This document shows, piece by piece, positions 22,229 to 30,937 of a DNA stretch of 38,459 bases (its first letter is position 1; the number at the start of each line of letters is the position of its first letter). Origin of the DNA: Sva-07 sp031430875 (GTDB lineage: Bacteria > Actinomycetota > Acidimicrobiia > Acidimicrobiales > Ilumatobacteraceae); assembly GCA_031430875.1 (NCBI GenBank), contig JANPCI010000095.1:1-38459 (forward strand). The letters run 5' to 3'. Position numbers and translations under genes: made by a program. The notes below the pieces were generated by a model. The model was not told the origin of the DNA, did no database searches, and worked only from the letters and a program-made list of their open reading frames with translations.

Positions 22229-24223
22229 GTGCCATTCCAACCAGCACCTACCTGGGATGCCGATCTCGTTCCGCCGGCTGGCTTCGTCGAGGTCCGTCGC
22301 ACATCGAAAGTGTGGCCGTCGCCGATCGTCGAGCCCCTCACCGGACGGGTCATCAACTGGGATACGCCACAATCCGAGCAGCACGACTTCTGCGGCTACG
22401 CACAGATCCGGATCAACGGTGTTGATGTCACTTGGCTCGAAGCCGGCGACGGCGGCCCGATGACGCCGACACAGATCGTGTCGTGGGAACACGCCGAACC
22501 TTTCGACGATGCGTTCGCGGTGATCAACTTCCCGACGATCTGGCCGTGGGATCCTCTGCCCGACTGGCTGGTCGAGGGATGCGACGTCGACATAATCTGG
22601 CGCGACGCCGTCGACCGGACATTGTTCGAAGGGCTGTTCATCTCGGAAGAAAACATCGTTCCCGGCCCGTCAAGCCTGACGATCCATTGCATCGGCGCTC
22701 TCTACCAGCTCGACCTTTTCGTCGAACCGCCCCCGATCCGGCGCCGGGACCGCAAAGTCAACGACGCCATCGCCGATCTCGTCACCGATTCGCGCCGGTC
22801 GACGCGCATCACTCCCCCGTCGGGATACAGCGACGTGCAGAAAGGCACAGTCGACCCGATCACCCACGTAGTGACGTTCACGCCGATCAAGACGGACCGC
22901 ATGGGATCGTTCGACTCGGCGTTGACCGGTGCCGCAGCCGACCTTCTCGCGTATGCCCGCACGTCGAGCTCGAGGGATTGGACGATCATGAAAGACCCGG
23001 GCCGGGTCATGACGATCAAAGAAAAGACCCTCCCGATATCGGGCGTGATCGCGTGGACTGTTGCCGCTGGTGCGCCCGGAGTTCAAGCACAACTAGCACG
23101 GGACTTCCTTTCGGCACCGACCGCGATCTTCGCCGAGGGCACCGCACCCGACGGCTGCCGGTGGCGGAACATGAAAACGCCGGCCTACACCGCCGCCGCA
23201 CTGCCCGCGGACGATCGTGACCAGACCGACCAGGCACGCATCATGCCGGTCGCCGAAAACTTCGTCACGCAAGCATGGCGATATTTGCCGGACGGAACGA
23301 TCCTTGGAACAAACCCGTTCTTCGATGAAACCATCCTCCAGGTCGAGAAGTTCGTCGCCGCAGGAGAACGGATCAAACTCGACGAGTTCGCCTCGGCCGC
23401 TTCGCTCGACCTAATCCGCGGCTGGCCGGCCAAGTATCGCGGGACGATCACACTCGACGACGACCCCGAAGAAGGACACCGCCGCTGGATTCGGGCCGGC
23501 TCGAACATCAGGCTCAAGTATTTCCGTGGCCACGCTGACGGTGTTGTCTTCCACATCTCGAACGTTTCCGTCGACAACCTGACCGGCACGGTGACGCTCA
23601 CTGTCGACGAGAACGCCCACGACTTCACCCAAGTCGACGCTCTGATCGCCCGAGTCAAAGACGCCAACGACGCCGCCAACCGTGGCCTCAGGAACCAGCG
23701 CGCCTCGCAGCAGGTGCTCGAGCAGTTCGCCACATGGGACTGCGAAGCGGGTAGCGGAAGGATCGCGCCGTTCTCGTGTGTGGCCGGGACGTGGAAAGTC
23801 GTCCGGTTCGGTGCCGGCGAGCTCGGCACCATCGTCCGGTCCGAATTCAAAGCCTCGATCCCGACCCGTTTCGCGCTCGCAGTGTTCGGCTACCCGGTTG
23901 CTGCGGCCACGCTACAGGCGATCGGCAATCCGTTGACGACGGCCGGATTCTGGCAGAACTGGACGGTCGACGAAACGAAACGTCCAATCAATGCTTGGGG
24001 TGGAATGCTCGTGACCGGCATCGTCGACTCGGCCGGCTTCTATCCCGGCCTCGAGAGCGAAGGCCAAGCACCTTCCGGCCTGTTCCTTGACGACGGAGCA
24101 TGGAAGTTCGAGTCGACAAAATCGCCGTTCCTGTGGCTCGCCTGCTACGCCGAGGATTCGTGTGTCATCCGGGGCGGCTGGACCGATCCGCTCTATACGG
24201 CGTTCCGCATCGGTGTCGCCTGA
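22229..24223 (+). CDS. Large minor tail protein, hub/baseplate type (664 aa)
   Basis: GTG at 22229, three bases after the previous stop, with AGGGG upstream. N-terminal domains (GYAQIRINGVDVTWLEAGDG; VEGCDVDIIWRDAVDRTLFE; FISEENIVPGPSSLTIHCIG) show the beta-barrel-plus-insertion pattern of Siphoviridae tail hub proteins (gp27-like). A central region (ARTSSSRDWTIMKDPGRVMT) follows. The last ~150 residues (CVAGTWKVVRFGAGELGTIV; WQNWTVDETKRPINAWGGML) look like a separate beta-sandwich. Its stop overlaps the next start (TGATG). Confidence 0.7.
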   Translation: MPFQPAPTWDADLVPPAGFVEVRRTSKVWPSPIVEPLTGRVINWDTPQSEQHDFCGYAQIRINGVDVTWLEAGDGGPMTPTQIVSWEHAEPFDDAFAVINFPTIWPWDPLPDWLVEGCDVDIIWRDAVDRTLFEGLFISEENIVPGPSSLTIHCIGALYQLDLFVEPPPIRRRDRKVNDAIADLVTDSRRSTRITPPSGYSDVQKGTVDPITHVVTFTPIKTDRMGSFDSALTGAAADLLAYARTSSSRDWTIMKDPGRVMTIKEKTLPISGVIAWTVAAGAPGVQAQLARDFLSAPTAIFAEGTAPDGCRWRNMKTPAYTAAALPADDRDQTDQARIMPVAENFVTQAWRYLPDGTILGTNPFFDETILQVEKFVAAGERIKLDEFASAASLDLIRGWPAKYRGTITLDDDPEEGHRRWIRAGSNIRLKYFRGHADGVVFHISNVSVDNLTGTVTLTVDENAHDFTQVDALIARVKDANDAANRGLRNQRASQQVLEQFATWDCEAGSGRIAPFSCVAGTWKVVRFGAGELGTIVRSEFKASIPTRFALAVFGYPVAAATLQAIGNPLTTAGFWQNWTVDETKRPINAWGGMLVTGIVDSAGFYPGLESEGQAPSGLFLDDGAWKFESTKSPFLWLACYAEDSCVIRGGWTDPLYTAFRIGVA

Positions 24224-25554
24224 TGGGCAAAATCGATGTGTTCGCGGGCGCCGCCTACGACATCGGCGCTCTGTACGACGGCTTCGGGATGGCTGACGGT
24301 GCCGGGCTGGCAGCTCGTGCCCGGCAACGCCTGTGTTTGACGAAGACGTCCACCGGATTCGTGTTCTCTGACGCTGTCGGATGGACCACCGACATCGACC
24401 CGTCCCTCGGCACCTTCGTGTGGGCGGGGTATTCATATGGCCCGCCGTTTACCGAAGACAGACCGGACTTACTTGGTTTGCGTGGTGCGATCCGAACCTG
24501 CTCGCTCGCCGGTGCCAACGTCGCCACGATCCACGACGACCTCACGCTCGGATACCACAATGACGCGTTCTACACTTACAAGACCAACGGATTCGGCGAA
24601 CACTACGAAGTGACCCTTTGGTCCGCGAGCAACACGATGACCGGCGGTCCAGTCGAAGTTGGCGACGAATACTGGTTCACGACATGGGACGAAGTGATCC
24701 CGGCCTCGGCGTATTCGATTCCCGGGACGACGACCACCGGGTTCTCGTCACCACCGACCCTTCCCTGGGTTGGGGTTCTGAATGGTTACGGATACGGCCA
24801 CGAGTATTACAACTCTGTTCGAGCCGTGCACAAGACAACGAACGTACGGCGTCTGGTCTATCAAACGACGGTCGCGGCGCCTGGGGGCTACGCCAATGCT
24901 CAGAACTGCCTCGCGGCGGCAGACGGCCGGTTCATTGCGATAGATGATCTCGGCAATGTCATATCGCTCAATCCCGACGGCACCGAAGCCGAAACACGCT
25001 TCTCCATATGGGACAACTTGCTTTACGCAGCGGGCTACACATCTTCCGACCGTATCGCAGCGGCGTCGGTGTCATCGGTGATGCAAGGCCCGTCAGCGAA
25101 GTTCTACGTCACCTTCAACGGTGGCCAGGTGTATGAAATCGACGACATGGTTATCAGCGGCGGCGGTCGACTCTATGTCGACTCGCTCGCATCAGACGGA
25201 ATCCCTGGATTCGGTATCGCCACAGGAACGGCGTTCGGCGGTTCCGGTCACCTCTACCAAGCCGCAACGCGGTACGACGTAACGTCCGGTGACCCGACCA
25301 TGTACTTCTTGGAATCACCAACGTCGCCTAGACGTGTCGTTGCGAAGCGGACCGGCGTCGATTTCTACTCGTTCGGTACCGGCGCGTTCTTCATCGACAA
25401 CAAGGTCTATTTCGACGTGAACAACCGCATCCTGGTTGCATCGTTCGATAAAGGCCGTCTCCGCCAACAACAACAACGCGACGATATCCGGTTCCAGGCG
25501 CGTGACTCCGCGCGTCTCTCGATTCGCCAAGGCCCGAACGGGACGTATCAGTGA
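24223..25554 (+). CDS. Tail-associated beta-rich protein, possible beta-propeller (443 aa)
   Basis: ATG overlaps the upstream stop (TGATG); the longer frame from 24100 is antiphase to it. Several blade-like stretches recur (AADGRFIAIDDLGNVISLNP; AKFYVTFNGGQVYEIDDMVI; DNKVYFDVNNRILVASFDKG), which fits a propeller or similar fold. Tyr/Gly-rich, somewhat lower in GC than the hub gene, a trend common in host-range genes. Role in receptor binding is inferred. Its TGA lies inside palindrome site 5. Confidence 0.55.
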   Translation: MGKIDVFAGAAYDIGALYDGFGMADGAGLAARARQRLCLTKTSTGFVFSDAVGWTTDIDPSLGTFVWAGYSYGPPFTEDRPDLLGLRGAIRTCSLAGANVATIHDDLTLGYHNDAFYTYKTNGFGEHYEVTLWSASNTMTGGPVEVGDEYWFTTWDEVIPASAYSIPGTTTTGFSSPPTLPWVGVLNGYGYGHEYYNSVRAVHKTTNVRRLVYQTTVAAPGGYANAQNCLAAADGRFIAIDDLGNVISLNPDGTEAETRFSIWDNLLYAAGYTSSDRIAAASVSSVMQGPSAKFYVTFNGGQVYEIDDMVISGGGRLYVDSLASDGIPGFGIATGTAFGGSGHLYQAATRYDVTSGDPTMYFLESPTSPRRVVAKRTGVDFYSFGTGAFFIDNKVYFDVNNRILVASFDKGRLRQQQQRDDIRFQARDSARLSIRQGPNGTYQ

Positions 25555-25566
25555 GAATCGTTCTCA
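25552..25566 (+). promoter_or_regulatory. Dispersed 15-bp palindrome, site 5 (perfect consensus)
   Basis: TGAGAATCGTTCTCA. The first three bases are the stop codon of the upstream gene, so the operator is embedded in coding sequence. The next gene starts 23 bases downstream after GAAGGG. Confidence 0.6.
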
Positions 25567-25588
25567 GAATCTACGAAGGGATGCAGTG

Positions 25589-25864
25589 ATGCCAGAAGCC
25601 ATTGGACTGTTCGACGACGGGACGCAGCGCGTCATCCGCAACGTCCCCCTCAACCTCCCGGTGACGACTTCCGCCGTGCTCGGTGCCGCTACCGCAGAAG
25701 ACGAAGGATCGGTCAGCCTGTCATCCGGAGGTGTCATGCTCACCGTCGTCGGAGGGTTTTGGCAGCGCGCTGTGGCCGTGAACACCGACGGTCAAGGCAT
25801 CGGCCAGTTCCAAGGGTCCGCGGCACCAGGCGCGGCTCAGATCGGCGACGTCTGGATCTCTTGA
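25589..25864 (+). CDS. Small tail-region protein (91 aa)
   Basis: ATG at 25589, GAAGGG eight bases upstream. MPEAIGLFDDGTQRVIRNVP and GSVSLSSGGVMLTVVGGFWQ give a small beta-rich protein, no family recognised. It is preceded by palindrome site 5 and followed by site 6, so it may form a unit of its own. Possibly a fibre cap or attachment module. Confidence 0.6.
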   Translation: MPEAIGLFDDGTQRVIRNVPLNLPVTTSAVLGAATAEDEGSVSLSSGGVMLTVVGGFWQRAVAVNTDGQGIGQFQGSAAPGAAQIGDVWIS

Positions 25865-25899
25865 TCGCGTCGTCGTTCAGTCGGCCCGGAAAGTGATAC

Positions 25900-25914
25900 T
25901 GATACTCTTTCTCA
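25900..25914 (+). promoter_or_regulatory. Dispersed 15-bp palindrome, site 6
   Basis: TGATACTCTTTCTCA, followed by TTCG exactly as at site 3. Preceded by a tandem TGATAC. Thirty-three bases before the ATG at 25948. Confidence 0.5.
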
Positions 25915-25947
25915 TTCGTCCGCGATCGAGAATTATGGAGCGTCCCG

Positions 25948-26235
25948 ATGGGCCAAGCCACTTTGCGGTTCTGCACGAACCGGCGTTCCGGAGTCCAGGC
26001 GTGGCACGCCGGAATCGACGACTCCGAAGGCGACCACCACGAGATGGTGCTCGCCGACATCGCCGTCGACATCCCGAAGCTCCTCGAGCGTTTCGGCCTG
26101 GGCCGCGGCTCCGTGGACATCCGCGAAGACGAGCAGTCGACCGACGTCGAGGCCGTCCTGGCAGCCGTTGGTCGCTCAGCGAACTCGCTTGCCCGGTACT
26201 CGGACCCGAAGATCACCGCAATCCGGGAGGGCTGA
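25948..26235 (+). CDS. Small protein of unknown function (95 aa)
   Basis: ATG at 25948, weak GGAGCG upstream. MGQATLRFCTNRRSGVQAWH, then an acidic stretch (IDDSEGDHHEMVLADIAVDI) and IPKLLERFGLGRGSVDIRED. No motif recognised. Three bases separate it from the next gene, and it shares site 6 with the fibre genes downstream, which suggests a role in tail fibre assembly. Confidence 0.6.
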   Translation: MGQATLRFCTNRRSGVQAWHAGIDDSEGDHHEMVLADIAVDIPKLLERFGLGRGSVDIREDEQSTDVEAVLAAVGRSANSLARYSDPKITAIREG

Positions 26236-26238
26236 GCG

Positions 26239-26871
26239 ATGCTGTTCAACGACACAGGACGCAACGCTGCCCTCACGGGTGGGATCGGCAACACCATCAC
26301 CCACGTCGGCGCTCAGACGCTCGTCTCCACCGGCACTCTGCCGGACGACGCAGGCTCGCAGGAAGCCTCCGGCGGATCGTACGCGCGCCAGGCAGTCTCG
26401 TGGGCTGCCGCAGCGGCAGGTGTCCGGGACAACTCCGGTTCGCTCTCCATCCCCGTGCCCGCCGGCACCTACTCGACGATCTCGTACCATACGGCTTTGA
26501 GCGCAGGCACCTACGTCGGGAACGCTCCGATCAATAGCGCGATCAAAGGTGTCGGTACGTGCGACGCCGCGGACGTCACCGCAGACACGATCACGAGCAT
26601 CGCCCACGGCCTCGTCAACACGAACCGCGTGTTCGTCTGCAACCTCGGCGGGGCAGCTCTCCCGACCGGGCTCTCCGAGAACATCCTCTACTTCGTCGTG
26701 GGTGCAGCCACCGACACGTTCCAGTTGTCGCTGACCTCCGGTGGTGCAGCGATCAACATCACCGCCGGCTCCGAGCTCTACTTCCAAGACTGCATCCCGG
26801 AAGTGTTCGCCTCGGCCGGCACGCTCTCGATCGCCGTAGGGGCCCTGGACCTCGACGCCTCCTTCCTCTAA
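26239..26871 (+). CDS. Tail fibre-type protein (210 aa)
   Basis: ATG at 26239. The N-terminal half (THVGAQTLVSTGTLPDDAGS, then EASGGSYARQAVSWAAAAAG) resembles a phage fibre module often written as 'LHT-x-D-P-G...GGSYARq-h-h-W'. The C-terminal half (GHGLVNTNRVFVCNLGGAAL; FQLSLTSGGAAINITAGSEL) is a second small beta module. Placed at the start of the adhesin block, so likely part of the receptor-binding assembly. Confidence 0.65.
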   Translation: MLFNDTGRNAALTGGIGNTITHVGAQTLVSTGTLPDDAGSQEASGGSYARQAVSWAAAAAGVRDNSGSLSIPVPAGTYSTISYHTALSAGTYVGNAPINSAIKGVGTCDAADVTADTITSIAHGLVNTNRVFVCNLGGAALPTGLSENILYFVVGAATDTFQLSLTSGGAAINITAGSELYFQDCIPEVFASAGTLSIAVGALDLDASFL

Positions 26872-26888
26872 GCCAGGGGCGGTGGCCC

Positions 26889-28229
26889 ATGCTCGTCCTG
26901 TCCAGCACCTCCGACCTTGTACGCGTAACGACCAGCGCTGCGGGCACAATCGAGGTCCATGCCTCGTGGGTTGATTTCGCGTCTCCGTCCACGGTCACTC
27001 CAGGACGGACGAACACGTCGATCGCGACGGCTACAACAACAACGGTCGTAGCGTCCCCGGCGGCGTCGACGTCTCGCAACGTCAAAACGCTGGTTATCCG
27101 TAACACGCACGCGTCGACGGTCAACGACGTCACGCTGCTTCACACGGACGGCACGACGCCGGTCATCATGGGCAAGGTCACGCTCGGTCCGTCAGAGTCC
27201 GTGTTCTACAGCGACGAAACCGGATTCGTGGCCCTGTCGTCCACGGGGCTTCCGGCAACGGCGGGGCTTCTCAACTCCGATGTGCAGGTTTTCACGGCCG
27301 CTGGTGCGAACACGTGGACCAAGCCGACCGTGTTCGTCCCGAACATCGTCTCGGTGTATCTGATCGGCGCCGGAGGCGGTGGAGGAGGCGGTGCGTCGCT
27401 CGCTACGGCGGTCGTCGCGAAGGGTGGCGGTGGTGGTGGTGGTGGATTCGCCGTGTTCAATACCTACCGGGCATCCGACTTGGGAGCAACGGAAACGGTC
27501 ACACTCGGAACTGGCGGCACCGCGGGTGCGGCATCGGCGGCTGGCGGCTCCGGTGGCGTGGGCGGGATCGGTGGCAACTCGACCTTCGGCTCGAAACTCA
27601 CCGCATACGGCGGTGGCGGTGGAGCCCTAGGAGCGAACTCTGCTGCGTTTACCGGAGGCGGCGGCGGTGGTGGTGCCGGAGGCGCTGGCGTTTCTGGCAC
27701 TACGTCTGCTGGAACCGGCGGGCTGCCGACAAGCGCCACGATCGGTGTCGCTGGGCAGGGTGTTACAGGCGCGAATACGACATCTACGGTCCATACGGCC
27801 GAGTGGGGCGGGGCTGGTGGCGGCGGCTACAACAACTCCGCCACGCCGCTGGGTTGCGCAGGTGGTTCGTCGATGCGTGGAGGTGGAGGCGGAGGCGTTG
27901 GCGGCTGTCATTCGAGCGCTCCAGCGAACGTGGCGGGGTCTGCCGGAGGAATTTCTGGTTCCAATACTGTTGGCGGTGGCGGCGCGGTAGGCACAGACGG
28001 TGCCGCGCCTACCGCTGGAACAGCAGGGACCGCAGCAACGTCAGCGATTGCTGGTTCTGGCGGAGGTGGGGGAGGCACGACCGTCACTGCATCAACAGCA
28101 GGAGCCGCAGGTGGTGCCGGTGGTCTGGGTGGCGGCGGTGGCGGTGGTGGGGGTGTCGGCATGAACCCTGGCGTCGGTGGTGCTGGTGGAGTGGGCGGCG
28201 GCGGATACTGCATCGTGACGAGCTGGTGA
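26889..28229 (+). CDS. Glycine-rich tail adhesin, paralogue 1 (446 aa)
   Basis: ATG at 26889. Three parts: an N-terminal beta module of ~130 residues (STSDLVRVTTSAAGTIEVHA; FYSDETGFVAL), a short GANTWTKPT joint about residue 140, and a Gly-rich domain to the end with runs of 5-9 glycines, closing VGMNPGVGGAGGVGGGGYCI and VTSW. Gly runs of this type form packed polyglycine-II helices in the adhesins of T4-like phage S16 (gp38); the same may apply here. Homologous over its whole length to the next two genes. Confidence 0.75.
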   Translation: MLVLSSTSDLVRVTTSAAGTIEVHASWVDFASPSTVTPGRTNTSIATATTTTVVASPAASTSRNVKTLVIRNTHASTVNDVTLLHTDGTTPVIMGKVTLGPSESVFYSDETGFVALSSTGLPATAGLLNSDVQVFTAAGANTWTKPTVFVPNIVSVYLIGAGGGGGGGASLATAVVAKGGGGGGGGFAVFNTYRASDLGATETVTLGTGGTAGAASAAGGSGGVGGIGGNSTFGSKLTAYGGGGGALGANSAAFTGGGGGGGAGGAGVSGTTSAGTGGLPTSATIGVAGQGVTGANTTSTVHTAEWGGAGGGGYNNSATPLGCAGGSSMRGGGGGGVGGCHSSAPANVAGSAGGISGSNTVGGGGAVGTDGAAPTAGTAGTAATSAIAGSGGGGGGTTVTASTAGAAGGAGGLGGGGGGGGGVGMNPGVGGAGGVGGGGYCIVTSW

Positions 28230-28233
28230 TCTG

Positions 28234-29577
28234 ATGCTGCTCCTAACTTCCACGTCTGACCTTCTCCGACTGACAACGTCATCCACGGCGACCATCGAAG
28301 TTCATGCGTCGTGGGTGGACTTCCTGTCACCTTCAACGATCACTCCGTCTCGCACGGACACCTCTATAGCTTCGGCGACGACGACGACGGTCGTCGGTTC
28401 CCCGGCCGCGTCGACCTATCGGAACGTGAAGACCCTTACCGTCCGCAACGTTCATGCCTCGACGTCGAACGATGTCACCGTGATCCACACGGACGGCACG
28501 ACACCGATCGTTCTCGGCAAGTGGACATTGGCAGCATCCGAGTCGTTGTTTTACAGCGACGAAACCGGCTTCATCATCCTGAACACGGCGGGTGTTCCGA
28601 AGACAATCGGGATCGGTTCTCCTGACATCCAGATCTTCACCGCCGCTGGAGCGAACACGTGGACGAAGCCGACCGATTTTGTCGCGACTGCCGTCCGTGT
28701 CCAGTTGATCGGTGCTGGCGGAGGCGGAGGCGGCGGAGCCTCGTTGGCCACAGCGGTTTACACCAAAGGCGGAGGTGGAGGCGGAGGAGGCTCGTACGTG
28801 GCAACTCAATTCCGGGCGTCCGAATTGGCAGCCACCGTGACCGTCACGCTTGGTACCGGTGGCTCGGCCGGTACGGGCGGGACGGCTGGAGCGGCTGGCT
28901 CCGACGGCGGTATTGGCGGTAATACGACATTCGGTTCTTTGCTGACTGCCTACGGCGGCGGAGGCGGTCGCGGCGGCGCAATCTCAAGCGTTGCTACCGG
29001 CGGTGGAGGTGGCGCGGGGACGGCTAGTGCTGGAGGCACAGGCACGACGACAGGCGGCACCGCGGGTAGCCCGGTCGGCTCGACCACCAATGCCACTGGT
29101 GGTGCTGGGATAGTTGGAAGCAACAGCAACGGGACATCGCAGAATGCAGAATTCGGCGGAGGCGGAGGTGGCGGAAGCACTGGAAGTGCTACTCCGGGGC
29201 CGGGTGGCTCTTCGCTGCGGGGCGGCGGCGGCGGAGGTGCTGGCGGGTCCCACAGTAACACTACGACTGTTCTCGCCGGAAGCACTGGCGGGCGTTCAGG
29301 ATCGATGGTTTCAAGCAACAACCCTGGCGGCACGCAGGGGTTCGATGGTCCTGTCCCAACAGCCGGGACCGCGGGCCAGGCTGCCAGCAGCATCTTCGGT
29401 GGCTCCGGTGGCGGCGGAGGCGGCACGACCGTCACTGCCTCGACGGCTGGTGCGGCCGGTGGAGCAGGCGGTCTTGGCGGCGGCGGAGGCGGGGGCGGCG
29501 GAGTCGGAATGAACCCTGGCATCGGTGGCGACGGCGGCATCGGTGGCGGCGGATACGCGATCGTGATGAGTTGGTGA
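28234..29577 (+). CDS. Glycine-rich tail adhesin, paralogue 2 (447 aa)
   Basis: ATG four bases after the previous stop. Same architecture as its neighbours: LTSTSDLLRLTTSSTATIEV at the N-terminus, GANTWTKPTDF, then polyglycine runs separated by variable Ser/Thr/Asn loops, ending MNPGIGGDGGIGGGGYAIVM then SW. The N-terminal module is very close to paralogue 1; the loops between glycine runs differ most, as expected if they contact receptors. Confidence 0.75.
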   Translation: MLLLTSTSDLLRLTTSSTATIEVHASWVDFLSPSTITPSRTDTSIASATTTTVVGSPAASTYRNVKTLTVRNVHASTSNDVTVIHTDGTTPIVLGKWTLAASESLFYSDETGFIILNTAGVPKTIGIGSPDIQIFTAAGANTWTKPTDFVATAVRVQLIGAGGGGGGGASLATAVYTKGGGGGGGGSYVATQFRASELAATVTVTLGTGGSAGTGGTAGAAGSDGGIGGNTTFGSLLTAYGGGGGRGGAISSVATGGGGGAGTASAGGTGTTTGGTAGSPVGSTTNATGGAGIVGSNSNGTSQNAEFGGGGGGGSTGSATPGPGGSSLRGGGGGGAGGSHSNTTTVLAGSTGGRSGSMVSSNNPGGTQGFDGPVPTAGTAGQAASSIFGGSGGGGGGTTVTASTAGAAGGAGGLGGGGGGGGGVGMNPGIGGDGGIGGGGYAIVMSW

Positions 29578-29581
29578 CCTC

Positions 29582-30934
29582 ATGATTCTCGCTTCGACTT
29601 CCGACCTTCTCCGGCTCACAACTTCGGCCGCTGGCACGATCGAAGTTCACGTGTCGTGGACAGAAAACGCGGCAGGCACGATCACGTTCGGCAGGACCAA
29701 TACGTCGATCAGTACGGCGACAACCACGACGATTCTTGCTTCACCGGCGGCATCGACGCTCCGCACCGCAGCACTCGTAACAATCCGGAACTCACACGCC
29801 ACGCTGCCGAACGTGATCACGGTGATCCACACGGACGGCACGACGCCCGTCACTCTTTACCAGGTCACGCTCGGCCCGGGCGAGGTGCTCATCTACTCCG
29901 CCGAAAGTGGCTTCCAACGCCGCAACGTTCTCGGGATCCCTGTTGCCAACGGAGTCTCGGCCACCACATCCGACGTCCAGGTGTTCACGAACGTCGGCAC
30001 GTTCACATGGACGAAGCCGACATCGTTCACGCCGACGTTCGTCCTCGTACAACTTGTAGGTGGCGGTGGCGGTGGCGGCTCCGGTGCCTCGCTCGCGACC
30101 GCAGTCATAGCTAAAGGCGGCTCGGGGGGTGGAGGCGGAGCGTTCGCCGAGCAACTTTTCCGGGCAGCAGACCTACCAGCGTCGGTGCCCGTCGTTGTCG
30201 GTGCTGGAGGGCCGGTTACGCTTCCGGGTGCGGCGGGTGCGGCGGGGCTAACTGGCGGTCAGGGCCAGAACACGATGTTCGGTTTCGCGACCAACGCAAC
30301 ACCGGCACAAGCCTTCCTTGTCGCGTATGGTGCTGGAGGCGGCACAGGCGGACAAATCTCGGCGCTCGCAACTTCAGGGACCGGTGGAGCAGGAACCGGA
30401 GCAGCAAGCACTTCTGGTGGCGCTTCCGGAGGCATTCCAACGTCCATCAGCAACTTCGTTCATGGAGGCTCTGGTGCTGCTGGCAGTTCCGCCTCGGCAA
30501 ACAACAACGCCGAACGCGGCGGTGCTGCTGGCGGCTCGTCCACGGCTGTGCCAGCGTCCACGGCAGGTGGGTCGTCTGTTCGAGGTGGGGCTGGCGGCGG
30601 CTCGGGGGGCCACCACGATGCGACGCCGGCCGTCGTGGCTGGCTCGGCAGGCGGTGCACCGCTCAGCTATGTCGCCGGTGGCGGAGGGGCAGTAGGGACG
30701 GACGGCGCGGCTCCGACCGCCGGGACGAACGGCGCGGACGGTGACTCGACGAAAGGCGGTGGCGGAGGTGGCGGAGGCGGCACGTCCGTGACTGCTTCCA
30801 CAAGCGGCGGCAATGGTGGAAACGGAGGTGCTGTAGGTGGAGGCGGCGGAGGTGGCGGTGTCGGCATGAACCCTGGGCTCGGCGGTCGTGGCGGTGCCGG
30901 CGGTAAGGGCTACGCGATCGTTTATTCGTGGTGA
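29582..30934 (+). CDS. Glycine-rich tail adhesin, paralogue 3 (450 aa)
   Basis: ATG five bases after the previous stop. Most diverged of the three: SWTENAAGTITFGRTNTSIS replaces the corresponding stretch, and GTFTWTKPTSFTPTFV leads into the Gly-rich part, but the module order and the end (MNPGLGGRGGAGGKGYAIVY then SW) are the same. Three different adhesins on one tail, or a reservoir for recombination, are both possible. Confidence 0.75.
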   Translation: MILASTSDLLRLTTSAAGTIEVHVSWTENAAGTITFGRTNTSISTATTTTILASPAASTLRTAALVTIRNSHATLPNVITVIHTDGTTPVTLYQVTLGPGEVLIYSAESGFQRRNVLGIPVANGVSATTSDVQVFTNVGTFTWTKPTSFTPTFVLVQLVGGGGGGGSGASLATAVIAKGGSGGGGGAFAEQLFRAADLPASVPVVVGAGGPVTLPGAAGAAGLTGGQGQNTMFGFATNATPAQAFLVAYGAGGGTGGQISALATSGTGGAGTGAASTSGGASGGIPTSISNFVHGGSGAAGSSASANNNAERGGAAGGSSTAVPASTAGGSSVRGGAGGGSGGHHDATPAVVAGSAGGAPLSYVAGGGGAVGTDGAAPTAGTNGADGDSTKGGGGGGGGGTSVTASTSGGNGGNGGAVGGGGGGGGVGMNPGLGGRGGAGGKGYAIVYSW

Positions 30935-30937
30935 ACT

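Noticed and set aside
27314..28234. 306-codon Arg/Trp-rich frame on the plus strand
   Set aside because: Alternative reading of the GGC/GGT-rich adhesin gene; the Trp/Arg runs are the +1 image of glycine codons.
26889..30934. Mycobacterial PE-PGRS-like genes
   Set aside because: There is no PE domain; the N-terminal module, WTKPT joint and location in the tail cluster point to phage adhesins.
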